Below are positions 26,312 to 35,038 of a stretch of 64,000 nt of DNA, one piece after another (the first letter of the stretch is position 1; the number at the start of each line of letters is the position of its first letter). Source of the stretch: Clostridium formicaceticum. GTDB lineage: Bacteria > Bacillota > Clostridia > Peptostreptococcales > Natronincolaceae. A model generated the notes under the pieces. That model was not told the origin of the DNA, ran no database searches, and was given only the letters and a program-made list of their open reading frames with translations. Position numbers and translations under genes: made by a program. The stretch spans positions 558,001 to 622,000 of the forward strand of contig NZ_CP017603.1 of NCBI RefSeq assembly GCF_001854185.1. The letters are read 5' to 3'.

Positions 26312-27220
26312 TCATATTTTATTCATCAATGCTTCTTTTTCAATACTTTCCCCTATAAATATCATTTTGCCTTTTTCTATATCATTTTCAAATATTTCAA
26401 TATCATAGGTGCCGTCAATATATTGAAAAACAATATTATCAGGCCTACCTAGCAGAACACCTTTGCTTCTAATGACTTTGCCATATCTCCCCTCTATGAC
26501 TTCCTCCATTAGCTGCATTACTGATGCTCTATCAAAAACTCTATCCGTTTTTATGCTATAGTGATCATAATGGTGTTTTAGCTTAGAGGCTTCCTTCTTA
26601 TTGAGCCGACCATAGTCACATTGAATATGACCTAATATTTCAAGAATATCCTCATTGCTATAGTGATGCCATGGCTCTTTGTAAACCTGAGCCTTTGGAT
26701 TTATTTGTTTTAGCTGATGGATTACCTTTTTTTTCTCTTCTTCTTTGATATATTGTACTTTGCTCAATACAAGCTTCGATGCCGATAGAATTTGCTTTTC
26801 TAAAAAGAGGCTTATAGGATGATCATGCTTCGTGAAATAGATGCTATCTACGATCGTAATAAGATTATTTATTTTATACTTATCGGCAAGTCTTTCTTGC
26901 GCCAATAATTCTATTGCCTCTTGTATTACAAATATACCTGAAGGTTCTAGTACCACTCTGTCTGGCACTATATCTTCTGCTATTTTTAGGAGTGTCGATG
27001 CAAAGTCCTCCTTTAAGGAACAGCAAAGACATCCTTTTGTTATTTCATAAAGTTCATAGTCTTCTTGCTGTACTAAATCACCATCTATACCGACATCACC
27101 AAATTCATTAATGACAATCACTACTTTTTCTTCTTCTTTTTCAAAAGCCTGCAATAATCTTTTTATAAAAGTTGTTTTTCCGGCCCCTAAAAACCCCGAA
27201 ATGATATCTAATTTGATCAT
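26312..27220 (-). CDS. CobW/COG0523 family GTP-binding metallochaperone
   Basis: 302 residues. Walker A near the N-terminus (SGFLGAGKTT), the metal-binding signature CLCC in TKGCLCCSLKEDF, and ILEPSG-like VVLEPSG. A C-terminal CobW_C-like half follows. These GTPases insert or deliver Zn, Co or Fe. MtaB is a zinc enzyme and MtaC a cobalt corrinoid protein, and this gene lies directly between theirs, so a role in loading one of them is plausible but inferred. It begins 12 bp after mtaB. Confidence 0.85.
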   Translation of the reverse strand: MIKLDIISGFLGAGKTTFIKRLLQAFEKEEEKVVIVINEFGDVGIDGDLVQQEDYELYEITKGCLCCSLKEDFASTLLKIAEDIVPDRVVLEPSGIFVIQEAIELLAQERLADKYKINNLITIVDSIYFTKHDHPISLFLEKQILSASKLVLSKVQYIKEEEKKKVIHQLKQINPKAQVYKEPWHHYSNEDILEILGHIQCDYGRLNKKEASKLKHHYDHYSIKTDRVFDRASVMQLMEEVIEGRYGKVIRSKGVLLGRPDNIVFQYIDGTYDIEIFENDIEKGKMIFIGESIEKEALMNKI

Positions 27221-27231
27221 CCTTTTTCACC

Positions 27232-28614
27232 TTATAGGTCGTATTTTTTAGGATCGAACTTAGTGATGATAGCACATTCTTGAATCATTTCCTTGATGAA
27301 TGCATTCTCATCATCCCCAATTGCATTTAATTGTTGTTCTACCCTATCCAACCAAGGTACTTCTCTATTTTCTATAATAACTTTACCTGCCGCAAGACCT
27401 TCTTTTAATTCCTTGATAGTAGCTAATGCCGCCCTCTTTGTTCTCAAGAAGTGACCTTCTTCTTTAACGATTTCTTTAGAAATATTTAATACTATATCTG
27501 GGCGTAATACATATGCCTGTGGGTCATACTTACTATCAGAGTCAGCAAGTAGGTCTCGCATCAATTGACTATGTCCCCTTTCAGCTGCCAGATTCATTAG
27601 TCTACAATCATAAATTAATTGCTCCATTGAAACAGTAGGTGCCATACCACCAAGTAATTTAATATTTTGAACAGATTCATTACTCCATACATCTGCTAAA
27701 GCTGCTGCTATATTACCAACAGGACTTAAGTGAGCTACTGCACTGGTTTTACCCTCCATAGAAATAGGACATCCTGTTATTGCTTTGATATATACGCCTT
27801 CGTAACCACAATCTTTATCTGGACCTTGTGCTCCAGCTTCAAAGGCGATCAAACTTCTAACAGCTGACATGACACGAATAATAGCGGAAAAAACTTTTGG
27901 TACATAGCCTTTGTCTGCTAAAACCATGGCGGTATTTGCAAAACCACATGCTGTATCTCCAGCAGCTATGGTATTGGTTTTATCAGCTATCGATACAATT
28001 TTTGTCCAAAGCTTTGTCATATCCTTAGCACCTAGAACCCCTAGCCCAAATAGTGCCTTCTTTATATCACAGTACATAATAGCCTCGTCATGGATATCCT
28101 TACCACCTATAGACTCTATAGATAAGAAGTCTGACCCAGCCTTCGCACCTTCTTCAAATAACTCCATAATAGCATCCCAGTATTCGCCCCTCCACATATG
28201 AGGTGATTTTTGATCTTCACGAATATCTACTGGTGTAAGACGGATGCTTCCCTTTAAACCATAGTTACTTTCATATTTGTCGATGACTTCTCTTACTACC
28301 TTAACAATTTCCACACCCCATTTTGGATTGTAGGTGGCTGGTGGAAGCATTTCTATTTCTGCTATATAACCTAAAGCCTTTAATTCATGGGCTCTTTTGC
28401 AGGCATCTTCCATAATCTCTGTGTACTGGGTTAATACTTTTGGCATGGTTTCCTGGGAAACCTCCATGGTAGGTAGTGTAAAGTTTAGTTCAGGTAAAAC
28501 AACACCACCGCCAATTTCTAATCCATTTTTAGTTTTTACAGGGTATAGGGATTTTCCATATACAAAACTATTTAAATCCTTATAGCAAACATCTTTAAAA
28601 CTTTTTTTCAACAT
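27232..28614 (-). CDS. mtaB: Methanol:corrinoid methyltransferase MtaB
   Basis: 460 residues, the length of MtaB. Zinc ligand regions are recognisable: Glu in LSIESIGGKD, Cys in GDTACGFANTAMVLADKG and Cys in ITGCPISMEGKTSAVAHL. The N-terminal half matches YPVKTKNGLEIGGG and LPELNFTLP. It activates methanol on zinc and methylates the Co(I) of MtaC. The ribosome binding site is AGGGGG. Another small methoxy or methylated substrate is possible but methanol is the family norm. Confidence 0.92.
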   Translation of the reverse strand: MLKKSFKDVCYKDLNSFVYGKSLYPVKTKNGLEIGGGVVLPELNFTLPTMEVSQETMPKVLTQYTEIMEDACKRAHELKALGYIAEIEMLPPATYNPKWGVEIVKVVREVIDKYESNYGLKGSIRLTPVDIREDQKSPHMWRGEYWDAIMELFEEGAKAGSDFLSIESIGGKDIHDEAIMYCDIKKALFGLGVLGAKDMTKLWTKIVSIADKTNTIAAGDTACGFANTAMVLADKGYVPKVFSAIIRVMSAVRSLIAFEAGAQGPDKDCGYEGVYIKAITGCPISMEGKTSAVAHLSPVGNIAAALADVWSNESVQNIKLLGGMAPTVSMEQLIYDCRLMNLAAERGHSQLMRDLLADSDSKYDPQAYVLRPDIVLNISKEIVKEEGHFLRTKRAALATIKELKEGLAAGKVIIENREVPWLDRVEQQLNAIGDDENAFIKEMIQECAIITKFDPKKYDL

Positions 28615-28647
28615 GCTTATTTCCCCCTTTTAACTTTTTTACTTTTA

Positions 28648-29448
28648 CTATACTTCTAATAAGCCAGCCCTAAAAGCTTTTAAATAATTCATTGTAAATT
28701 GGTCTTTATTCAGTAATGCCTCTGCCGCTACAATCATTGCCATCATCTGTTTGTTTCCAGGATCTAGGATAGCACCGTCTAATCCTGCCATCATGCATAG
28801 AACTAAAAATGTATAATTCAATAAGCCTCTCTTAGGTAATCCGAAGGAAATATTACTTAGTCCACACATAAAATGAATCTCCGGATAAGCTTCCTTAATA
28901 CCTTTGATACTATCTAATGCTACAATACCCATGTTACTGGAAGTGCTGATGGGTTGAATTAGTGGATCAATATAGATATCTTCTATAGGCACCCCATCTT
29001 TACTTAGCCTGTCTATTAGGTTTTTGCCGATGGCTACTCTTGTTTCTGTATCTTCAGGTATTCCACTTTCGTCATTCATTGTCAGTGCTACAACATTGCT
29101 TTTGTACGCCTTTACCAAAGGTACAATTTTGTCATATCTACTTTTTTCGGCTGTAATAGAATTTATCATAGCCTTGCCCTTGTGAACCTTAAGCGCCGCT
29201 TCGATAGCTGCAGGGTTAGGACTGTCAATACAACAAGGTTTATCTACCACCTGTTGAACTGTTTCTACTAACCATGGTAGCGCTTCAACTTCTTCATTAA
29301 CCAAAGTACCACAATTTACATCAATATAATCTGCCCCATTTTTATCCTGCTCTACAGCCCGCTGCTGAATAAATGCTACATCTCTGCTTTTGACTGCTTC
29401 TTTTACACCCTTTAAACTGGTATTAATTTTTTCTCCTACAATAATCAT
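28648..29448 (-). CDS. Methyltetrahydrofolate:corrinoid methyltransferase (MeTr family)
   Basis: About 266 residues from the ATG at 29448, which follows AAGGAGGGGG; an in-frame TTG at 29469 lies in the ribosome binding site. Pterin-binding TIM barrel with IIVGEKINTSLKGV, GADYIDVNCGT, CIDSPNPAAIEAAL, DPLIQPIS and CGLSNISFGLPKR. It would move the methyl group from methyl-corrinoid protein to THF, feeding the Wood-Ljungdahl pathway. Methanogens use a different MtaA (to coenzyme M); this MeTr type is the acetogen version. Confidence 0.9.
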   Translation of the reverse strand: MIIVGEKINTSLKGVKEAVKSRDVAFIQQRAVEQDKNGADYIDVNCGTLVNEEVEALPWLVETVQQVVDKPCCIDSPNPAAIEAALKVHKGKAMINSITAEKSRYDKIVPLVKAYKSNVVALTMNDESGIPEDTETRVAIGKNLIDRLSKDGVPIEDIYIDPLIQPISTSSNMGIVALDSIKGIKEAYPEIHFMCGLSNISFGLPKRGLLNYTFLVLCMMAGLDGAILDPGNKQMMAMIVAAEALLNKDQFTMNYLKAFRAGLLEV

Positions 29449-29641
29449 CGTATTCTCCCCCTCCTTCAAATCAGCATATCCAGTCCTTTATCCCCCCTAA
29501 ACAGCTTCTAAAGCTTTCGTTTGATGACAGAATTGTCTAACAACTCCTTGCTTTAATCATACTAAAAAAAACCTGTACTGTCTCTGGAGGATTAGTATAA
29601 TTTTGGGTAATATCTTGCTCTTCCATTTTTATCCTAAATAT

Positions 29642-29682
29642 GAAAAAAAATCCAAAGTTAATGGTATAAAACTTTGGATTTC
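29642..29682 (-). terminator. Terminator after the second corrinoid protein gene
   Basis: On the minus strand AAATCCAAAGTT pairs with AACTTTGGATTT and is followed by a run of eight T. It lies about 30 bp past the stop of the corrinoid gene at 29714. It divides the cluster into an upstream regulator/corrinoid unit and a downstream methyltransferase unit. The 190 bp before the MeTr gene should therefore hold a promoter. Confidence 0.85.
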
Positions 29683-29713
29683 TTGTATAGCTAATTCCTT
29701 TTTCCTACTGTTC

Positions 29714-30376
29714 CTAACTAACTGTAAAAAGTTCTACCTTCTCTCCTACTAAAGCATTAACAACTTCAATAGCACTAAATGAGTCTGCCGCATAAGCATC
29801 GGCCTCAACTGCCATAGCGAACTCAGGTGTTACCGGTGCTCCCCCAATAATGATTTTCACCTGCTGCCTTAATCCCTTTTCCTTTAAAGCCATCACTACC
29901 TTGCCTAGCTCTCCCATCGTCGTAGTTAAGAGTGCGGACATTGCCAAAACATCCGGCTTATGCTTGTGGACGGCAGTAATAAAATCAGTAGCCGGTACAT
30001 CAATTCCTAAGTCAATTACCCTATATCCTGCTCCCTTTAGCATCATAGAAACCATATTCTTTCCGATATCATGTAAGTCTCCTGCAACAGTGCCGACAAC
30101 AACAATCCCTTTGGAGGTTTCATTAGAAAGAGACAAAATAGGTTGTAGGACATATAAACTAGCATGCATCGCCCTTGAAGACATCAAGACATCTGGTATA
30201 AAGATTTCTCCCTTATAGAACTTCTGACTGATGGATTGCATCGTAGGCAGCAATCCTTGTTGAATAATTTTCTTAGGTTTTACACCATAGGCTAAAGCTA
30301 ACTCTGTTTTTTCCTTAACCTGTTGAGCATCCCCATCCATTAAACCCTGTTTTATTTCAGTAATAATCTTATTCAT
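29714..30376 (-). CDS. Second methyltransferase corrinoid protein (MtaC-like)
   Basis: 220 residues with the same two-domain plan as the protein at 25660: helical cap (FYKGEIFIPDVLMSSRAM) and B12 domain with GDLHDIGKNMVSMMLKGAGY. It is clearly diverged from that paralogue. It starts 21 bp after the PocR/AraC gene and ends at its own terminator, so it is cotranscribed with the regulator and not with MtaB. It may partner the same enzymes or a methyltransferase outside the window. Confidence 0.85.
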   Translation of the reverse strand: MNKIITEIKQGLMDGDAQQVKEKTELALAYGVKPKKIIQQGLLPTMQSISQKFYKGEIFIPDVLMSSRAMHASLYVLQPILSLSNETSKGIVVVGTVAGDLHDIGKNMVSMMLKGAGYRVIDLGIDVPATDFITAVHKHKPDVLAMSALLTTTMGELGKVVMALKEKGLRQQVKIIIGGAPVTPEFAMAVEADAYAADSFSAIEVVNALVGEKVELFTVS

Positions 30377-30397
30377 CTTTCTACCACCTCCATTTTT

Positions 30398-31732
30398 CTA
30401 TGCCTGACGCCTAAATTGTGTAGGGGACATCCCCTCATTACGGCGAAATACCTTTGAAAAATAACTGGCATCGCTATAGCCTAGCCTTTCTGCAATCTCA
30501 TCTATTTGATATCTAGGATTCCTCAGTAGCTTTTTGGCTTCTTCTAATTTTACTTTTGTTACATAATCCATCACTGTCATATTTTGGTTTTCCTTAAAAA
30601 TACGACTAACATAATAAGGGCTAAGATATACCGAAGCAGCTATTTCTTCCAGCGTTAAACTTTTATCGTGATTGTTTCTAATAAACCTCTTAATCCCCTG
30701 AATCACTAAATGATTCTTTGTCATTTGATTACTTTGAACCGCCTGAAGATAGCGTTCTAATGCCTTTACAGCCGCCAAATCTATTTCTTCAATAAGATTA
30801 AATCTATTCACATCCTGCAAAAACTCTGCACTTATTTCCAATGCCTGATTTAAGTCAGCACCGCCCTCTACAGATGCCCGGGATAGGATCACGCCCAACT
30901 CTAAAACCCGTGCCTTTATGGTAGGAAGCTTTGCTGCTCCTGCGATAAATATGTCTGCCAGCAATACTCTGAAAATCTTTTTTGCTTTATCCAAATCTCC
31001 TAGCTTTACTTTACTAATTAATTCTTTTTCCTTTTCTAGAGAATAGTTTAAGCTCAAGCTTTGAGCATTAAGTTTTTCTTCTAAGCATTTTCTATTCTGA
31101 ATTTCCTCATTTAACAAGGATTGTTGCAGTGCAATTTCCTGCCGATGACGCAAATTTTCCCATCCAGCCTTCATAATATAATTTGCAGTTACAAAGAGTA
31201 AGTCTGCAGCACCCTGCACCTTTTTACCAGATATGACCTTCAGCTCTTTAGCAGCATCAAATAACAGGTCGAAATCATCTGTTAGTATCTTATTCATCTG
31301 CTTTAACTCTATCCAGAAAAACTCTTCAGGTTCCCACATCAATACCTGGCCACATATAATAGATCCTAGATGTTGTCCATCTATTATAATGGGGGCAGCC
31401 CATTCTATCAATCCCGAAGGACATCTGAAAATATAGGGTTCTCCGAATATAGCAGCCTGCCTTCCAGCTCTAGCATAGGCTCCTCTACACCGTTGCAGTC
31501 CCCTTTGCCGCTGCATCTTCCAAATCAAAAGACAAAACTTACAACTCTTCTGAGCATCTTCTTTTGAAAAAATAGATTTTCCCTCAGTATCCACTATATT
31601 TGCTGTTAAACCTGTAGCTTTTGTAAAAGCATCCAAAATTTTTTTGAGAACGTTTTTATCTACTAGCTGCAGTAAATTTTTCCTACTACAAGAATGATCA
31701 TCTTGCCATTGTTGTTTCTTCTTTTGACCCAT
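30398..31732 (-). CDS. PocR-domain AraC family regulator of the methyltransferase cluster
   Basis: About 444 residues from the ATG at 31732 after AGGGGG; 23 in-frame codons upstream are unlikely to be used. The PocR sensory domain spans about 25-185, with the Cys-rich CKFCLLIWKMQRQRGLQRC and a FRCPSGLIEWAAPI segment. A helical linker follows, then a C-terminal AraC double helix-turn-helix (LTLEEIAASVYLSPYYVSRIFKE and IDEIAERLGYSDASYFSKVF). PocR domains bind small alcohols or diols. Here the likely signal is methanol or a related methyl donor. Confidence 0.86.
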   Translation of the reverse strand: MGQKKKQQWQDDHSCSRKNLLQLVDKNVLKKILDAFTKATGLTANIVDTEGKSIFSKEDAQKSCKFCLLIWKMQRQRGLQRCRGAYARAGRQAAIFGEPYIFRCPSGLIEWAAPIIIDGQHLGSIICGQVLMWEPEEFFWIELKQMNKILTDDFDLLFDAAKELKVISGKKVQGAADLLFVTANYIMKAGWENLRHRQEIALQQSLLNEEIQNRKCLEEKLNAQSLSLNYSLEKEKELISKVKLGDLDKAKKIFRVLLADIFIAGAAKLPTIKARVLELGVILSRASVEGGADLNQALEISAEFLQDVNRFNLIEEIDLAAVKALERYLQAVQSNQMTKNHLVIQGIKRFIRNNHDKSLTLEEIAASVYLSPYYVSRIFKENQNMTVMDYVTKVKLEEAKKLLRNPRYQIDEIAERLGYSDASYFSKVFRRNEGMSPTQFRRQA

Positions 31733-32000
31733 AAAATTCCCCCTGCCTTTATTAGGTGATATGGTTATGTGATAGATAAAGCATTCAAACAAAAACTCCA
31801 CAAGATACTTCCCTTATTAACAACGCAGAGATCTCTTTACTTAGTTTTGAAAATATTTCAATGAATTTTTATTGATAAATCAAGGAATCCGGTAGGCTTA
31901 TACACTTACTTGCTACATATAAGTCCAAATTTTAAAACCGTAATTCATATATAAAACATTCCTTATACTATTTATATGCCATTTATTGGTTTTTTTACAG

Positions 32001-32056
32001 GTACTATCTTGATATTTTTTGTACTATCCTGCCCTATTTGGAAAAACTATACTATT
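32001..32056 (-). promoter_or_regulatory. Direct repeats, candidate AraC operator
   Basis: GTACTATC occurs at 32001-32008 and again at 32021-32028, exactly 20 bp (two helical turns) apart, with a looser ATACTATT at 32049-32056. AraC proteins bind such same-facing repeats. They are about 270 bp upstream of the PocR/AraC start. The rest of the gap 31733-32216 is AT-rich and holds no gene that I can see. Confidence 0.4.
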
Positions 32057-32216
32057 TTTTAATTATATAGTTAAAACTTCTTATAAATCAATAGCTTCAT
32101 TTTTGAAAGCTCAATAGAATAGGCTATCAAAACAATGAAAATCTTGGTAAAATTTTCCTAAAACTATTCCTGATGTTTTGTTGCCTTAAGGGTTCCTATG
32201 ACCTTGCTTTCAATGC

Positions 32217-32258
32217 AAAAGACCCTATCTCTGCTCTTTAGCATAGATAGGGTCTTTT
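32217..32258 (-). terminator. Terminator of the chemosensory operon
   Basis: A 14-bp perfect stem (32217-32230 with 32245-32258) around a 14-nt loop, with T or A runs on both sides. It abuts the stop of the single-domain response regulator, the last gene of the operon running from cheA. Confidence 0.88.
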
Positions 32259-32654
32259 TTATGAAATTAACTTCAGTTTTTTCATTACTTCTACCAATTT
32301 TTCAGTATCAATCGGTTTTGAAGCATAAGCTTCACATCCTATGTTGAAGGCATTTTGAACATACTCTGTCTCTGCCAGTGCAGTAGTCATAATAATCTTT
32401 GTACGTTTCTCAGCTGGGATTCTTTTTTGTACTTCATAATCTCTGATGGCCTTTAAAACTTTGACACCATCCACCTTTGGCATCATAATATCTAAACATA
32501 TAAGGTCATAGGGCTCATCATCCTTAATCGCCAAGAGATAAGCATCTAACGCTTCAAGACCATCCACGACCTGATCTATCTCTCCATACTGGGACAAAAA
32601 TTTAGCTAAAAATCGTCTACTGGCTAAATCGTCTTCCGTAATTAAAATTCTCAT
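32259..32654 (-). CDS. Single-domain response regulator (CheY-like)
   Basis: 131 residues from the ATG at 32654, which follows AAGGGGGG; codons further upstream overlap the preceding kinase. REC fold: RILITEDDLASR with the acidic pair, phosphoacceptor Asp in DLICLDIMMPKVDG, Thr in IIMTTALAE and Lys in ASKPIDTE. There is no output domain. It is the last gene of the chemosensory operon, so it may be the phosphate acceptor of CheA or of the hybrid kinase just upstream. Whether it binds a flagellar motor is unknown. Confidence 0.88.
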   Translation of the reverse strand: MRILITEDDLASRRFLAKFLSQYGEIDQVVDGLEALDAYLLAIKDDEPYDLICLDIMMPKVDGVKVLKAIRDYEVQKRIPAEKRTKIIMTTALAETEYVQNAFNIGCEAYASKPIDTEKLVEVMKKLKLIS

Positions 32655-32667
32655 ATACACCCCCCTT

Positions 32668-34977
32668 TCAATTTGATATTGTGGATTTTTTATAAGTTTC
32701 GAAGGCATGCTCTATTTGTAGTACATGCATAATAGCTTCCTGTAGATTGCCTCTTCGAATAGCAAGCTCTATCCTAAAGGCGGTGCTCTTGATTTCTTCA
32801 GCATCTACTGCATCCGACAATTTTTTTATTTTGTGGGCCTGTTTTTCAATGGCTTCTAGGTCACTACTGTCTAATGCTGTCTTAAGGTTTTGAATGTGTG
32901 TTGCAATCTTTTTTATGAAAATAATTCTATCTTCATAAACTTTTTCTTCTTTGATGCCTGCAAATACAATTTTATCGTTATCGTCGATTCGAACATCATT
33001 AAACCTTTGAAAATTAGCTTGATTTTCCTTATTTGTTGTGATCCTATCAATCATATGGAATAATTCTTGCGTTTCTATGGGCTTTGAAATATATTCATCC
33101 ATCCCTAACAGCATAAATCTTTCTCTATCTCCCTTCAGAGCATAAGCAGTCAATGCAATAATTGGTGTGTATCTATCAAGCGCAGCTTCCTTTTCTCTTA
33201 TACGTTTTGTAGCTTCAATGCCATCTATTTCAGGCATTTGTATATCCATAAGAATCAAATCATATCTCTTATCCCCATACATCATCAATACTTCTTTCCC
33301 ATTGTTTGCAACATCAACAACATGTCCTCTTTTCTCCAATATCTTTTTGATAACAACTTGATTTACACCATCATCTTCAGCCAACAAAATTTGTTTGCAA
33401 TCTGAAGAGGGAGGAATCATAGGTTCTTGTTTATATTCTTCTATTATCTTTTTTGCCTGCTTAAACTTAGCTGTAAAATAAAAAGTACTACCTTGATTCT
33501 CTTTACTCTCTACCCATATGCGCCCACCCATCATTTCAACCAGTTGCTTAGATATAACAAGTCCTAAGCCTGTGCCTCCATGCTTTCTGGTAACAGATCC
33601 ATCAATCTGACTAAATGCTTTAAAAAGTCTCGGCTTATCTTTTTGTGCTATACCCCTTCCAGTATCAGCTACAGCAAATTTTAATGCTATATCATCCTCT
33701 GTAACCTCAAGTGTTTTTACCGACACCGTAAGCCCACCCTTTTCCGTAAACTTAATGGCATTGTGAATCAGATTATTGAGTATCTGTTGTAATCTGTTGG
33801 GATCACCTGTTATGGTAGCTGGTATATCAGCAGAAAAACTATAATTCATCTCTAAACCCTTATTTTTTGCCACATGTGTATGGGCTTTCGTTAGCCCTTC
33901 TATCAACTGTTTGATATCAAAGTTAATACTTTGAAAGCTTAGCTTGCCCGCCTCCATCTTGGAAAAATCTAAGATATCATTGATAATGTTTAAAAGAGAA
34001 CTGGCACAGGATTTTGCTACAATCAAATTCTCCCGCTGTTCTTGACTTAAGTCCGTAAGAAGCGTAAGGTCAATCATTCCTATCATGCCATTAATAGGCG
34101 TACGAATTTCATGGCTCATATTGGTAAGAAATTCACTTTTTGACGCATTGGCAGCTTCTGCTTCCTCTTTAGCCCTTCTTAATTGATTTTCACTAGACTT
34201 TCTTTCTGTTATATCTCTAGCTAAAGAAAAAATATATTTTTTTTCATTCATTTCAATATAATGAGCACTCACCTCTACAGGTATTTCTCTGCCATTTTTT
34301 GCAGTATGCACTGTTTCAAAGATATGATGTTTTTTCAAAATAATCTGTTGCATTATATAAGTACAATACTTTTTGCTTTTACTCTGATTTAAATCTGTTA
34401 TATCTAGCCCTAACATTTCTTCTTTTGTGTAGCCCAAACGTTTACACATGATTTCATTTACTTCAACAATCCTGCTGAGCTTTTCGCTACCTTCTCTGAT
34501 TTCATGGAGATAACACCCGTCCGTTGCTGCATTAAAAAGCCCTCTATACTTTTCTTCACTTTCTCTTAAAGCTTCTTCTACTTGTTTCCTTTTAGTAATA
34601 TCACGGAATACCACGACGACCCCGTGAATACTTTGATCTTCTAGTTTTATAGGAGAACAACTTGCAGATACATAGCTTTTTTTACCCTCCTTTGAAACAA
34701 GCGTAGAGTGATTCTTTAAACCTATGGCAGTTCCTGCCTGAAGCACTCTAGCAACTAAGTCCATGACCTCATTGGTATGTATATTGACTATGGGAAATAC
34801 TTCGTCAATAGATTGCCCTAATGCTTCCTCCACCGCCCATCCAGTAAGACCTGCGGCTGATGCATTCATATAAAGGATTGTACCCTTCAGATCCGTTGCT
34901 ATCACGCCATCGCCAATACAAGCTAAAGTTGTAAGCAGAAATTCATTCATTTCTCCTGTGGTTAACTCTTTATTCAT
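32668..34977 (-). CDS. Hybrid sensor histidine kinase (PAS-PAS-HisKA-HATPase-REC-HPt)
   Basis: 769 residues with no membrane segment. Two PAS domains (about 12-130 and 138-260; both end in DITKRK/DITERK). HisKA box FLTNMSHEIRTPINGMIG near residue 285. HATPase with NLIHNAIKF, DTGRGI and GGTGLGL. REC near 520-640 (DLILMDIQMPEIDG). A C-terminal HPt-like stretch with AHKIKKLSDAV. It lies between cheB and the single-domain regulator, so a phosphorelay joined to chemosensory signalling is plausible. The ligand is unknown; PAS may sense redox or a small molecule. Confidence 0.88.
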   Translation of the reverse strand: MNKELTTGEMNEFLLTTLACIGDGVIATDLKGTILYMNASAAGLTGWAVEEALGQSIDEVFPIVNIHTNEVMDLVARVLQAGTAIGLKNHSTLVSKEGKKSYVSASCSPIKLEDQSIHGVVVVFRDITKRKQVEEALRESEEKYRGLFNAATDGCYLHEIREGSEKLSRIVEVNEIMCKRLGYTKEEMLGLDITDLNQSKSKKYCTYIMQQIILKKHHIFETVHTAKNGREIPVEVSAHYIEMNEKKYIFSLARDITERKSSENQLRRAKEEAEAANASKSEFLTNMSHEIRTPINGMIGMIDLTLLTDLSQEQRENLIVAKSCASSLLNIINDILDFSKMEAGKLSFQSINFDIKQLIEGLTKAHTHVAKNKGLEMNYSFSADIPATITGDPNRLQQILNNLIHNAIKFTEKGGLTVSVKTLEVTEDDIALKFAVADTGRGIAQKDKPRLFKAFSQIDGSVTRKHGGTGLGLVISKQLVEMMGGRIWVESKENQGSTFYFTAKFKQAKKIIEEYKQEPMIPPSSDCKQILLAEDDGVNQVVIKKILEKRGHVVDVANNGKEVLMMYGDKRYDLILMDIQMPEIDGIEATKRIREKEAALDRYTPIIALTAYALKGDRERFMLLGMDEYISKPIETQELFHMIDRITTNKENQANFQRFNDVRIDDNDKIVFAGIKEEKVYEDRIIFIKKIATHIQNLKTALDSSDLEAIEKQAHKIKKLSDAVDAEEIKSTAFRIELAIRRGNLQEAIMHVLQIEHAFETYKKSTISN

Positions 34978-35038
34978 TTATACATCACCTTCAGTTTCTT
35001 TTGTCATCATTGGTAGAGATCATATTATGAAATACCGC

